From Thermococcus indicus (GTDB lineage Archaea > Methanobacteriota_B > Thermococci > Thermococcales > Thermococcaceae): a DNA stretch of 64,000 bases. The notes beneath the pieces were generated by a model. That model worked only from the letters and a program-made list of their open reading frames with translations. It was not told the origin of the DNA and searched no databases. The DNA lies in the NCBI RefSeq assembly GCF_006274605.1, contig NZ_CP040846.1:806001-870000 (forward strand). Direction: 5' to 3'. Made by a program: the position numbers and the translations under genes. Every line of letters starts with the position of its first letter. Positions within the stretch are counted from its first letter, which is position 1. This document shows positions 16,820-24,879 of this stretch, one piece after another.

Positions 16820-18163
16820 TCATGGACGACGTATCCACTTACCATTCTTGTATATCCATACTGCACTTCCACTCTCTGGCCAGAATGTAATAAGCTTATA
16901 TGTGCTTCCACTTCTCTTAAAGACTAAGGTTATTTCAGTTATTCCTGGGAGGTTGGACGGCTTGGTTAAAATAATTGTACCTGGGCGAGATTCCATGCTG
17001 GGCCTTAGCAGGTCCTTATATTGCCTTGTTAGTCGTACAATCTCGTTGTACAGTTCCTCCGGAGACTGTATTGTCTTAGGGAGGTTCATGATTTTCTTCT
17101 GACCGTTAACATAGTACACTATCTCTTGTCCCATTGGGAAGAACGATGTCTCTCTTTTATAGTCCATCTCATAGCCATGTACATGCCTTAGCCAGCCGTG
17201 AATCAGGCCATATCTCTCATTGCCCCTCTCTATGATGATAGTGTACCCGTAAGAGTTCTTTATGGGAGATGTTGATTTTGCAAATCTCTCAACCCCTTCC
17301 TTTACTGCCTTTATTGTCGCCCCGTGCTTGACGGCCTCTTCAACTGCCTCCGTTGGAACTCCAGCCCTGACAAGGTCGTCGAGGGCCTTTGCGGCGTCAT
17401 CGCCGTGCTTGACGATGTCATCGAAGATGTGGGTGAACCTTTCAACCACTTCGTCGGCATGGTTTATTATTTTGGCCTTCCTGAGAATCCTGTAAATATC
17501 ATCCGTCACTCCGAACTTCTTGCCGAGTTTTGAGACGAGTTTTAATTCCTCGTCACCTGGAACTGCAACGCCAACGATGAAGAGTGTTCCCTGAACCTTA
17601 CATTCCATTGAATCCGTGCCGTAATCCCTGCACGTCTTGTAAGTATCATAAGCATCCCATATCGTTAGCCCGATGACTATTAACGCACCTATCGCCGGAA
17701 TGAACTGCGGTCTTATCTCTCCCTTCTGTGCTGGATAGGTTACCGTGTAGCCGGTTGGGAAGAATCTCGGCGTGGATTCCGGTGTTAGCCTTACCCATGA
17801 ACTCATGAAGATGCCGTTTCCAGAGGAAATACGCAGTTTAACGTAAACCGGTTCTCTGACGTTGAGGAAGACCGCCATCTTCTTGCCCCAGGGCTTCAGC
17901 CGGCCAAGGCTGACGCGCTCGGTGATTCTCTCCCCATCCTTGCTGATGAGGACCGTTCCGTAGCCAGTCAAACAGTTCGGTGGAACATTCCAGGTAACGA
18001 TCGCAATGTTGCCGCTCTGCTCAACGCCGTCGAGGCGGATTGGATACGCTCCCGAACTCGTCCCCAAGACGGGAAGCCCGGACCACGGCAGGGAGAGAGC
18101 CGCGGCTCCGGGCAGCGTCAACACGAGCAGGAGAATTAAAGCTCCAACCATCCGGCGGTTCAA
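16820..18163 (-). CDS. Secreted polymorphic toxin-like protein, full length
   Basis: Residue numbers count from GTG 18172 (450 residues). Parts in order are a signal or anchor segment (8-26), a beta-rich exported domain with NVPPNC and SSWVRLTPEST, a hydrophobic segment (157-172, FIPAIGALIVIGLTIW), a pretoxin-like GVAVPGDEE stretch (201-209), a helical DDAAKALDDLVRAG region, and a C-terminal domain from about 320 that is shared with cassettes A and B. That domain has H-x-x-LRHVHGYEMD and KLITFWPESGSAVW. I prefer the TTG start at 18163, which has GGAGGTGGTAAGG upstream; GTG 18172 lies inside that site and ATG 18151 is a third option. A TTTTAAG box is near 18215. Confidence 0.65.
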   Translation of the reverse strand: MNRRMVGALILLLVLTLPGAAALSLPWSGLPVLGTSSGAYPIRLDGVEQSGNIAIVTWNVPPNCLTGYGTVLISKDGERITERVSLGRLKPWGKKMAVFLNVREPVYVKLRISSGNGIFMSSWVRLTPESTPRFFPTGYTVTYPAQKGEIRPQFIPAIGALIVIGLTIWDAYDTYKTCRDYGTDSMECKVQGTLFIVGVAVPGDEELKLVSKLGKKFGVTDDIYRILRKAKIINHADEVVERFTHIFDDIVKHGDDAAKALDDLVRAGVPTEAVEEAVKHGATIKAVKEGVERFAKSTSPIKNSYGYTIIIERGNERYGLIHGWLRHVHGYEMDYKRETSFFPMGQEIVYYVNGQKKIMNLPKTIQSPEELYNEIVRLTRQYKDLLRPSMESRPGTIILTKPSNLPGITEITLVFKRSGSTYKLITFWPESGSAVWIYKNGKWIRRP

Positions 18164-18172
18164 CCTTACCAC

Positions 18173-18533
18173 CTCCGGAAGGTTTCAATCATGGACAAAT
18201 AATCCAGACTTAAAAGAATTTCGTAAACTCAAAGTTGAAAACAAAAGTAGAAATTATAGGACGTATAACATTCACACTAAATCCGTTTCCGCTTCCAGTT
18301 GCTTTTGTTGCAACTGGCGCGGTTGGCTTCCACTCCCGTTCACACTGGGGCCACCGGCCGCCTCAACCGGGAGGTCATCAACCTTAAGGCCGAACGGAAA
18401 CGGCCCACGGGGGAAGATTACACTAAAAACCCAAAAAACTTACGGTCACAAAAATACACAAGCGAAACAAAAAACACCACTCAGAGAACATCATACATAC
18501 CAGGAGAAACAAACGGAGGAACAGAAAAGAACA
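18173..18533. other. Gap upstream of the toxin gene, with hairpin and possible remnant
   Basis: There is no secure gene. A perfect hairpin CCAGTTGC-7 nt-GCAACTGG lies at 18295-18317. The stretch 18270-18430 is GC-rich and its minus frame is open for about 50 codons (…FGLKVDDLPVEAAGGPSVNG…), ending in TGA before the toxin promoter, but it has no start. It may be the relic of a gene tail. The part next to the toxin (18180-18260) is AT-rich and fits a promoter. Confidence 0.4.
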
Positions 18534-19046
18534 TCAAATGAAGTTTATCTTTACCTCGGCCCCGGTTATCTGGGAAAGTATGCTCTCCAGGACGTCGGCC
18601 TTTTCGGGGAGCTTCTTCCTGTCCCTTCCCATGACGAGGACCTTGTAGTAGGTTCCTCCGCCGGGCTTGTAAACGATGTTGACCCCGAAGACGCCCGCGG
18701 GGTAAAGGAGATCGGTGGCAAGCTTCTTGACATCGTCGGTTCCCGTGACCTCAACGGCCTCTATGACGCGTATCCTCTTTCCGAGCTCCCTCATGAGGGC
18801 CTTGATGTTCTTGCCGCCCTTGCCTATGGTTATCGGAACGTCTCCCTCTCCAACAACGATGACTATAAGGTCACCGGCCTCGACTGCCTTCTTGAACTCC
18901 ATGTCAGCGTCCCCGATGAGCCTGTAAAGGAGTCTCGCAACCTTAACATCAAGCTCCGAGATAACCCCGTCCTGGAGCTTTTTCTCGTCAGCCGGGCACA
19001 GAATGTCGTCGGTCTTCAAACACACCTCACAGATTGGCGCCTTCAT
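18534..19046 (-). CDS. Zn-finger and KH-domain RNA-binding protein, NusA-like
   Basis: The 170-residue protein begins with a small Cys motif (CEVCLKTDDILC). It has a KH fold with the GKGGKNIKALMRELGKRIRV loop (the GXXG is GKGG) and a second KH-like half after VEVTGTDDVKKLA. It is close to archaeal NusA-like/KH proteins that bind RNA, perhaps in transcription or translation. The start ATG 19046 is preceded by GAGGTGAGGAG. It stands alone between the toxin gap and the HD gene. Confidence 0.78.
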   Translation of the reverse strand: MKAPICEVCLKTDDILCPADEKKLQDGVISELDVKVARLLYRLIGDADMEFKKAVEAGDLIVIVVGEGDVPITIGKGGKNIKALMRELGKRIRVIEAVEVTGTDDVKKLATDLLYPAGVFGVNIVYKPGGGTYYKVLVMGRDRKKLPEKADVLESILSQITGAEVKINFI

Positions 19047-19146
19047 CTCCTCACCTCCTCACCCAAGAATGACCTTAAACGGGCTAACCCTTAATTCTGA
19101 AAGTCCTTTAAAAACCTTATTATGGAAGAAAAAGCCGAAAGGAGGT

Positions 19147-19767
19147 TCAGATTTCGCCCTCTATCTCGCGCCTTATGCGCTCGATGAATTCCTCGGTGAA
19201 GTGATGCCTCTCCTCGGCCATCCTCCTCGCGGTTTCGGTGTACATCAAATCCTTCAGCTTCAGTATCTTTTCCTCAAAGTGCTCTAAGGAATCCTCGATG
19301 CTCCTTCCGTGCTCGCCCGAGTACATGAAGACCCTTGCGATTCCTATGGCACCAATGGCGTCGAGCTTGTCGGCGTCGCTCAGGATTTTTGCTTCAAGCG
19401 TTTCCGGCTCGGGTCCCCTCGAAAAGCGGTGGGCTTCTATGGCGTGGGCAACCGCCTCAACCTTCCCCTCAGGGTAGCTGAGGCTTCTAAGGTAGTGCCT
19501 CGCTATCCTGGCCCCCTCCGTGGCGTGGTCTTCAACCCTTCCCTCGCTCTCAAGTGGCCTTGCCACGTCGTGGAGGAGGGCCGCAAGGGCCAGGACCTCC
19601 AGATCAGCCCCCTCCTCCCTCCCGATGTGGAGGCAGAGGTTGAGCACGCGCTCCACGTGGCTGAAGCCATGGGTTCCCTCCCTTTCAAAGAAATGCCTGG
19701 CGTAATCGCGGGTCCGTTCTATGAGCTTGAGGCTTTCCTCGTTGGTTATGAACTCATCGAGCCTCAT
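19147..19767 (-). CDS. HD-domain phosphohydrolase
   Basis: The 206-residue cytosolic protein has the HD motif set: HGFSHVERVLNLC (first His), AALLHDVARP (HD pair), and further His/Asp residues in HAIEAHRFS and ILSDADKLDAIGAIG. The family hydrolyses phosphate esters or nucleotides; this subfamily resembles the uncharacterised YpgQ/YedJ group. It lies 4 bp downstream of the D-glutamate cyclase-like gene in the same direction and is probably in one operon with the genes up to 21405. Confidence 0.85.
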   Translation of the reverse strand: MRLDEFITNEESLKLIERTRDYARHFFEREGTHGFSHVERVLNLCLHIGREEGADLEVLALAALLHDVARPLESEGRVEDHATEGARIARHYLRSLSYPEGKVEAVAHAIEAHRFSRGPEPETLEAKILSDADKLDAIGAIGIARVFMYSGEHGRSIEDSLEHFEEKILKLKDLMYTETARRMAEERHHFTEEFIERIRREIEGEI

Positions 19768-19771
19768 TCCA

Positions 19772-20581
19772 TCACCTTAGGGCCTCATTTACGAGGGCGT
19801 TTAAAAGCTCAACGATTCTCTCGTGAATGTCGAGGCTTATCCCGTCAACCGTTGGCGTCCTAGTTTTGGAGACCCCGTCTATCAGACCGAGCTTCGAGAT
19901 GGCCCTCACTATTGTCCTCTCGTCCCAGCCGGGGAGCAGTTCTCTGCCGAACTCAATTGACGCCTGAGCCACGAGCCCGTAGGCACCCCAGTTTGAGACC
20001 GCCGAGAGGACCAGCTCATCGGTCTCAACGACGCTTGCTATTTTCTCCCCGTGGGGAACGTATCGGACGACCAGATCCCTTATCCTACCCATCCCCACCT
20101 CGTTTCCACCGTCGCCTATCCCTATCGTGGGAACTCCAAGGTCCCTCGCCCTGAGAACCGCCCAATCAAAAGTTTCCCTCGTTATCCCCATGCCGCTCAT
20201 TGAGTAGTACCTCCCGTCGGCGGCCCTGCCCGGGGTTTCCACCGCGATGACAAGGGAATAGGAGGAAACGCCCGGCTCCCTGACGAACTCCAGTCCAAAG
20301 GCATCGAGTGCATTTTCCACCTCGGGGTAGGTCAGTATCTCCGCCCTGCCGCCGAGGGTTTCAACGGCCTTGGCTATCGCGAGGGTTCCAGGCGGCCCGT
20401 CGGTTTCGGCCCGCATTTCCGGAGGTATGGGAAAGCCCGTGACGATGAGAACGCGTTCATAATTATCCAAAAACAGTTTTGCAGAATTATGTAAAAAATT
20501 GGGGTTCTCCCGGCGGTAGTCGAGGTATACCCTAAGAACCCCCCTGTTCCCAACGTCCGTGTTTATCAGATGTGCTATCAT
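19772..20581 (-). CDS. D-glutamate cyclase-like protein (DUF4392)
   Basis: The 269-residue protein matches the DUF4392 fold of mammalian DGLUCY. Visible blocks are VLIVTGFPIPPEMRAETDGPPGT at 40-62 and GIGDGGNEVGMG near 155-166, which is the glycine-rich catalytic loop, followed by a VVETDELVLSAVSNWGAY segment. In mammals the domain converts D-glutamate to 5-oxo-D-proline; here the substrate is inferred. ATG 20581 is 3 bp from the stop of the 59-residue gene. It is cotranscribed with HAD and HD phosphatases. Confidence 0.8.
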   Translation of the reverse strand: MIAHLINTDVGNRGVLRVYLDYRRENPNFLHNSAKLFLDNYERVLIVTGFPIPPEMRAETDGPPGTLAIAKAVETLGGRAEILTYPEVENALDAFGLEFVREPGVSSYSLVIAVETPGRAADGRYYSMSGMGITRETFDWAVLRARDLGVPTIGIGDGGNEVGMGRIRDLVVRYVPHGEKIASVVETDELVLSAVSNWGAYGLVAQASIEFGRELLPGWDERTIVRAISKLGLIDGVSKTRTPTVDGISLDIHERIVELLNALVNEALR

Positions 20582-20584
20582 GTC

Positions 20585-20764
20585 TCATTCCTCGAGTTCG
20601 TAGACAACTATCCTAACCTTTCTGCCCTTTACCGCCTCTTTAAGCTTCCACCAGAGCTCCGTCGGCTCCTCACTCCTGTGGGTCAGTTCGTGGCCGTTCT
20701 CCAGCTTCACCCCCTTCTCCCGGTACCGGACAAAAACTCCCTCAGCGTTGAATACCTCCCTCAT
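20585..20764 (-). CDS. Small hypothetical protein, 59 residues
   Basis: The ORF encodes MREVFNAEGVFVRYREKGV and ends IVVYELEE. Its start overlaps the HAD stop as ATGA, and its own stop is 3 bp before the next ATG, so it fills the operon exactly. The charge pattern and strands (VFVRYR, KVRIVVYELE) suggest a small alpha/beta fold. I do not recognise the family. Confidence 0.7.
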   Translation of the reverse strand: MREVFNAEGVFVRYREKGVKLENGHELTHRSEEPTELWWKLKEAVKGRKVRIVVYELEE

Positions 20765-21405
20765 TCCAATCCCCCCAGCACTTTTCTCAGCTCGTGAAGC
20801 GTTCTAATCTCGTAGTCCGCCATGTTGTAATCCTCGTCGCCATCCCGGTTTATCCAGACCGCCACCATACCCACGTTCTTGGCCCCGTAAACGTCCTGGC
20901 TCAGGGAGTCCCCCACCATGACGGCCTCCCCGGGCTCAACGCCGAGTTTCTCCAGGGTATAGAGGAATATTTTGGGCTCGGGCTTTATTGCCTTGACGTC
21001 CTCCCGCGTAACGACGACGTCAAAGTAGTCCATTAGACCGGTAAGCCTCAGCTTGAGCCGCTGGTACTCGGGTCCGCTGGTAACGGCCCCAAGCTTATAA
21101 CCGCTCTCCCGCAGCCACTCAAGCACGGGAATCGTATCCGGATAGACGTGGAGCTTGTGAGGGTACCTCTCCATGAGTTCCTCGTAGCGGAGGTCGAGGT
21201 CAAATAGCTCGAAGAAGAAGTTCCAGTCGTGCCAGTCGTAGGTGTCTCTCCTCCCGAATATCTCGCCCAGGAACCGCTCCCTGGCTTCGTCCTTGCTGAT
21301 TCCAAACCGTCTTGAGAGTATGCCATAAACCTGCGGGAGGAACAGCTGAATCAACGGCATCTCGGTCAGCAGAGTCCCGTCGATGTCGAAAAGAACCGCC
21401 TTCAT
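20761..21405 (-). CDS. HAD-superfamily hydrolase
   Basis: The 214-residue protein begins MKAVLFDIDGTLLTE (motif I, Asp near residue 7). It has GAVTSGPE (motif II), IKPEPKIF (motif III Lys) and AVMVGDSLSQDVYGAKNVGM (motif IV Asp pair). An alpha-helical cap follows motif I, as in phosphoglycolate-phosphatase and beta-phosphoglucomutase types. I start it at ATG 21405, behind GGTGATAGA; GTG/ATG codons at 21420 are upstream. It is 8 bp from the FtsZ-like gene. Confidence 0.85.
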   Translation of the reverse strand: MKAVLFDIDGTLLTEMPLIQLFLPQVYGILSRRFGISKDEARERFLGEIFGRRDTYDWHDWNFFFELFDLDLRYEELMERYPHKLHVYPDTIPVLEWLRESGYKLGAVTSGPEYQRLKLRLTGLMDYFDVVVTREDVKAIKPEPKIFLYTLEKLGVEPGEAVMVGDSLSQDVYGAKNVGMVAVWINRDGDEDYNMADYEIRTLHELRKVLGGLE

Positions 21406-21413
21406 TCTATCAC

Positions 21414-22169
21414 CTACCACTTCTTAACCAGCAGTGCCAGTATCTCAACCTCTCTGTCCAGGTTATCGTCAACGATGACGCCCCATATTATATCCTTCTC
21501 GGACAGTATCTCCTGAAAGTTCTTAAGTATTCTATGGGCGTTCATCAGGGGAAATTCCCTTCCAACAAGTATCCCCAAAAGCCCCCTCTCCCAAACACCC
21601 CAGTGCCATCTGAAATCAACTTTTTTCAGGATCCTCAAAATCCCCACGTTTCCTCCGTTTATTATGTTGAAGAGGTCGGCGTAATCTATGTTAACGAGCA
21701 TCTGGGACTCAAGATAATAATGGAGCCTGGAAAACATGTCCGCTATGCTCCTTGAGGCGGTATAAAACGCCGTGGCAAGGGGCTCATCTGAGTTCCCAAA
21801 GAAGTCCCACAGAGAGTCATAGAACACCGTTCGGAAATCCTCCGCCCATTTCGGTTTTCTCTCCATAAAAAGCTCCCGTTTAGGCGTTATTACGTATGCA
21901 AGGTTTATGGTGTCGCTCGGTACACTGTCAATTATAATCTCCCTCGCGATGTGGTTGGCCTCTTTATCCTCAAATATGAGCCACAAAAAGGTGTTTCTGG
22001 GAACCTTGGAGAAAAAGTCTCTCAGTTTTTCTTCGTATTCCCCCGCACGGGGCATTAGCAGATAGGCAGGGTTTATGGTAACCCGAACTGCCCCATCGGC
22101 ATGGATGTTATTCACGATTCTACTTCCAGCGTTCCCGATTCCAACGAAGACGTGAATATAGGGGGGCAT
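21414..22169 (-). CDS. Degenerate FtsZ/tubulin-fold protein
   Basis: The 251-residue protein keeps three FtsZ landmarks: HVFVGIGNAGSRIVNNI (7-22, like the FtsZ GVGGGGSNAV loop), LVNIDYADLFNIINGGNVGIL (158-178, the T7/activation loop region, compare NVDFADVKTVM), and DIIWGVIVDDNLDREVEI (226-243, like ANIIFGAVIDE). The GGGTGTG nucleotide-binding signature is missing; its place holds NTFLWLIFEDKEANHIA (59-75). The protein is also about 120 residues shorter than FtsZ. I infer a non-canonical relative that may not bind GTP in the usual way. It sits upstream of the HAD gene. Confidence 0.6.
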   Translation of the reverse strand: MPPYIHVFVGIGNAGSRIVNNIHADGAVRVTINPAYLLMPRAGEYEEKLRDFFSKVPRNTFLWLIFEDKEANHIAREIIIDSVPSDTINLAYVITPKRELFMERKPKWAEDFRTVFYDSLWDFFGNSDEPLATAFYTASRSIADMFSRLHYYLESQMLVNIDYADLFNIINGGNVGILRILKKVDFRWHWGVWERGLLGILVGREFPLMNAHRILKNFQEILSEKDIIWGVIVDDNLDREVEILALLVKKW

Positions 22170-22220
22170 GGTACATCAATAATAAATGGAGAAGAAACAA
22201 GTTCATAGTTTTTTCGGTGT

Positions 22221-23441
22221 TCACTCAAGGGTCGCGTGCTTCTTCTTCATATCCTTCTCCGTCTTCTGGAAGGTGGCCATGAGGAGGGCTATGACCCCGT
22301 CGAGGAATATCATGGTGGAGTCCTCGAAGAGGGTTCCCATCGGGGCTATCCACTTGTACTTGGTGAGCATCTGGCGCGCTATGTAGTCTGTCGGGATGTC
22401 GGTCTTGGCCCTTCCGGGTATCTCGACGACCACATCGGCGAGCTTTCCAAGGGTTGAATTGGCGTAGGAGGTTATCGCGACCACTTTACCTCCCTGCTTC
22501 TTGGCTATTCCGGCTGCATCAACGATGCTGTTGGTCTCACCGGAACCACTGATGGCTATGAGCAGATCGCCCGGCTCGAAGGCCGGCGTTATGGTCTCAC
22601 CAACGACGTAGACGTTGAAGTCAAGGTGCATGAGCCTCATAGCAAAGGCCTTACCGACGAGGCCGCTCCTTCCCGCGCCGTAGATGAATATCTTGTTCGC
22701 TCCAATCATGGCATCGACGAAGCCGCGAACCTGCTCCAGCTTGAGGCTCTCCGAGACGTTGTGTATGTGGTCGATTATGTCGTCCATCGCTTTCCTTATG
22801 GTCATCATGTACTCGCCCCAGAAGAGGTCGATTATCTTCCTCGTAACCTCATCCGGCTTCTCAGCCTTGGTTATCGCGCCTCCGACGATTATTATCGTGG
22901 CCCCCAGCTCAATGACCTTCGGTATGGTCTGGAGGTTCAGTCCGCCGGCGACGGCAACGGGGACGCTGACGGCTTTAACGACCTTCTCCAGGTCCTCCAG
23001 CGGGCTCTTGCCCTGAACCTGCTCGTCTATGCCCGTGTGGACGAGTATGTAGTGAACGCCCATCTTCTCGAGTTCCTTGGCGCGCTTGACCTTGTCCTTA
23101 ACGCCTATGAGGTCAACCATGACCCTGATTCCATAGCGCCTTGCAACATCAACCGCGTCCTTTATCGTCTTGTCATCGGCGACACCGAGGATAGAAACGA
23201 CATCGGCACCGTGCCTGGCCGCCATCTCGACCTCCAGAGCGCCGGTGTCCATGGTTTTTAGGTCGGCAACGATCTTCCTGTCCGGGAAGCGCCTCTTGAG
23301 AAGCTCCACAGCGCGCATGCCCTCCTTCTTGATGAGCGGGGTTCCAACCTCGAGCCAGTGGGCACCGCCGCGGGCGGCCTTCTCAGCGATAGAAATGGCC
23401 TGCTCAATGTCAGTCAGATCAAGGGCAACCTGAAGTATCAT
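22221..23441 (-). CDS. hps-phi: Bifunctional hexulose-6-P synthase / phosphohexuloisomerase
   Basis: The 406-residue fusion has an N-terminal HPS TIM barrel (residues 1-~210: MILQVALDLTD, VADLKTMDTG, VHTGIDEQ, VAVAGGLN) and a C-terminal PHI sugar-isomerase (SIS) domain (YGAGRSGLVGKAFAMRL, AISGSGETNS). It makes ribulose-5-phosphate from fructose-6-phosphate in reverse of the RuMP route, the pentose source of Thermococcales, and can fix formaldehyde. The start at 23441 has GGAGGCGAGGAG. The divergent gene at 23581 shares the 140-bp promoter gap. Confidence 0.96.
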   Translation of the reverse strand: MILQVALDLTDIEQAISIAEKAARGGAHWLEVGTPLIKKEGMRAVELLKRRFPDRKIVADLKTMDTGALEVEMAARHGADVVSILGVADDKTIKDAVDVARRYGIRVMVDLIGVKDKVKRAKELEKMGVHYILVHTGIDEQVQGKSPLEDLEKVVKAVSVPVAVAGGLNLQTIPKVIELGATIIIVGGAITKAEKPDEVTRKIIDLFWGEYMMTIRKAMDDIIDHIHNVSESLKLEQVRGFVDAMIGANKIFIYGAGRSGLVGKAFAMRLMHLDFNVYVVGETITPAFEPGDLLIAISGSGETNSIVDAAGIAKKQGGKVVAITSYANSTLGKLADVVVEIPGRAKTDIPTDYIARQMLTKYKWIAPMGTLFEDSTMIFLDGVIALLMATFQKTEKDMKKKHATLE

Positions 23442-23580
23442 CTCCTCGCCTCCGAAGAGTTTTCGATTTAACCTCAGAATGCTACTTTTTAAACTTTGGC
23501 GTCGCGAATTAACATTTAAATGTCCAAATACAGCGCCAAGGTTTAAAAGCCCGAGTGCCAACACGGGTCGGTGGAATCAA
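23442..23580. promoter_or_regulatory. Divergent promoter region
   Basis: The gap separates the minus-strand hps-phi start from the plus-strand arginase-fold gene. AT-rich TATA-like boxes are present: ACATTTAAATG at about 23512-23522 for the plus gene, and TTTTTAAAC near 23490 on the minus side. No other gene fits here. Confidence 0.45.
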
Positions 23581-24306
23581 ATGGTGACGTTCATTCCCTT
23601 CGGCGAAAAGCCAAACCGCGACGGTGTTCTCTACGTTCTTCAGCTCCTCAAAAGGAACAAACTCATAGAGGATTACATGATAGTTGAATCGAGCAGGGTC
23701 GAGCTTCTGGCCGAGAGGATTCCCCAGGACAGCGCGTACATAATAGGGGAGCACCTCGCCACGTACGGAATAGTTGAAAAGCTCAGGCCCCAGTCCCTCA
23801 TAAGCGTCGATGCCCACACCGACCTGATGCACGACTACCTCGACCACGGCTCGTGGCTGGCCTATACCCTTGAGGAGCGCCTCGTAAACCGGGCCGTCGT
23901 CCTCGCCCCCGTCCTCATGATACCGACCACCGAGAGGACTCAGCTCTGGACGCGGCGCGTCAAGATATTTCCCGCCCTCCTGAGGAGCAGGAAAGTCCGC
24001 GGGAAGTGGAAGGCCTATAAGAACCTTCAGACAAACGACCTGCTCGAGATACTCGACGAGTCCAAGAAGTACCTCGGTGACGAGGTTTACCTCACCGTGG
24101 ACATGGACGTTCTAAGGCCCGAGTACAAAATCGCCCGCTTCCAACACGGCGAGCTTACGCTTGAAGAGCTCCTGGAGCTTTTGGAGGGGATCAAGGAGAA
24201 CTTCAGGATAGCGGCTTTTGACATCGCCGAGGTCTCGGACAGGATAAGGCGTTCGAGACTCGGGAAGAAGGCATTCGTCGAGGTGTTCCAGCTCCTGACG
24301 GGGTGA
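23581..24306 (+). CDS. Arginase/agmatinase-fold protein
   Basis: The 241-residue protein follows the ureohydrolase layout but is short. The metal motif SVDAHTDLMHDYLDHGSW (75-92) matches DAHxD...HG, and YLTVDMDVLRPEY matches the DxDxxDP motif, but GGDHS is reduced to GEHLATYG (56-63) and the final E is less clear. The family hydrolyses guanidino compounds with two Mn; the substrate here is unknown. ATG 23581 follows GGTGGAATCAA. The Zn-ribbon gene starts 5 bp after its stop, so the two form an operon with the wHTH gene. Confidence 0.68.
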   Translation: MVTFIPFGEKPNRDGVLYVLQLLKRNKLIEDYMIVESSRVELLAERIPQDSAYIIGEHLATYGIVEKLRPQSLISVDAHTDLMHDYLDHGSWLAYTLEERLVNRAVVLAPVLMIPTTERTQLWTRRVKIFPALLRSRKVRGKWKAYKNLQTNDLLEILDESKKYLGDEVYLTVDMDVLRPEYKIARFQHGELTLEELLELLEGIKENFRIAAFDIAEVSDRIRRSRLGKKAFVEVFQLLTG

Positions 24307-24310
24307 TTGA

Positions 24311-24640
24311 ATGAGCGCCAGAGGGCCCACAGAGGAGGAGATACGGAACATAATAATGCCCCTCATGCTTTCGGGGGCCAAGATGCTCGACAGGCACTGC
24401 CCCAGGTGCGGTTCACCGCTCTTCGAGAAGGACGGGAAGGTCTTCTGCCCGGTCTGCGAGCACAGGGCAAAGCAGAGAAAGGCCGAGATGAAGGGCGTTG
24501 AGGAGAGGCTGATGGAGAAGCTCAACGAGCTCGCCAACTCCCTCCCGGAGGACATAGACGAACTGGAGAAACACTTAAGGGCAATGGAGAAGATAATAGA
24601 ACTGCTGGAAAGATACCGGAAACTGGAGGGAGGAGAATGA
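24311..24640 (+). CDS. UPF0148/SSSCA1-like Zn-ribbon protein
   Basis: The 109-residue protein has a Zn ribbon (HCPRCGSPLFEKDGKVFCPVCEH, four Cys), preceded by MLSGAKMLD and followed by a helical C-terminus (LMEKLNELANSLPEDIDELEKH). This is the Sjogren autoantigen 1-like archaeal family; the molecular role is not established. Its stop overlaps the next start as ATGA. Confidence 0.85.
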   Translation: MSARGPTEEEIRNIIMPLMLSGAKMLDRHCPRCGSPLFEKDGKVFCPVCEHRAKQRKAEMKGVEERLMEKLNELANSLPEDIDELEKHLRAMEKIIELLERYRKLEGGE

Positions 24641-24849
24641 AGAATGTAAAGGTTCTGGAGGCCCTCGGCGATGGCCCCAAGACCATCGAGGAAATAGCGG
24701 GAAAAACCGGCATCCCCGCGATGGAGGTGCGCCGCTACCTGCTCCGCTTCGTCGAACAGGGCAAGGTCGAGAGCTACCAGAAGGACGGGAAGCTCTACTG
24801 GAAGCTGAAGGAGAAGGACGAGCTCGAGGAGGAGTTCAAGTACGTTTGA
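24637..24849 (+). CDS. Winged-helix DNA-binding protein
   Basis: The 70-residue protein has a helix-turn-helix (TIEEIAGKTGIPAMEVRRYLLRFVEQG) and a wing (KVESYQKDGKLYWKL), typical of MarR/ArsR-type archaeal HTH proteins, ending in an acidic tail. It is cotranslated with the Zn-ribbon gene by a 4-bp overlap. The target is unknown. Confidence 0.8.
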   Translation: MKNVKVLEALGDGPKTIEEIAGKTGIPAMEVRRYLLRFVEQGKVESYQKDGKLYWKLKEKDELEEEFKYV

Positions 24850-24879
24850 GCCCCCAACTTTTTCTTTGAATTGAGCCGC

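Noticed and set aside
16809-16911. Longer start for immunity gene 1
   Set aside because: It would overlap the toxin end; ATG 16809 has a good ribosome binding site and matches the family N-terminus.
18006-19094. 362-codon plus ORF across the toxin start and KH gene
   Set aside because: It spans an intergenic gap and two real minus-strand genes; low-complexity translation.
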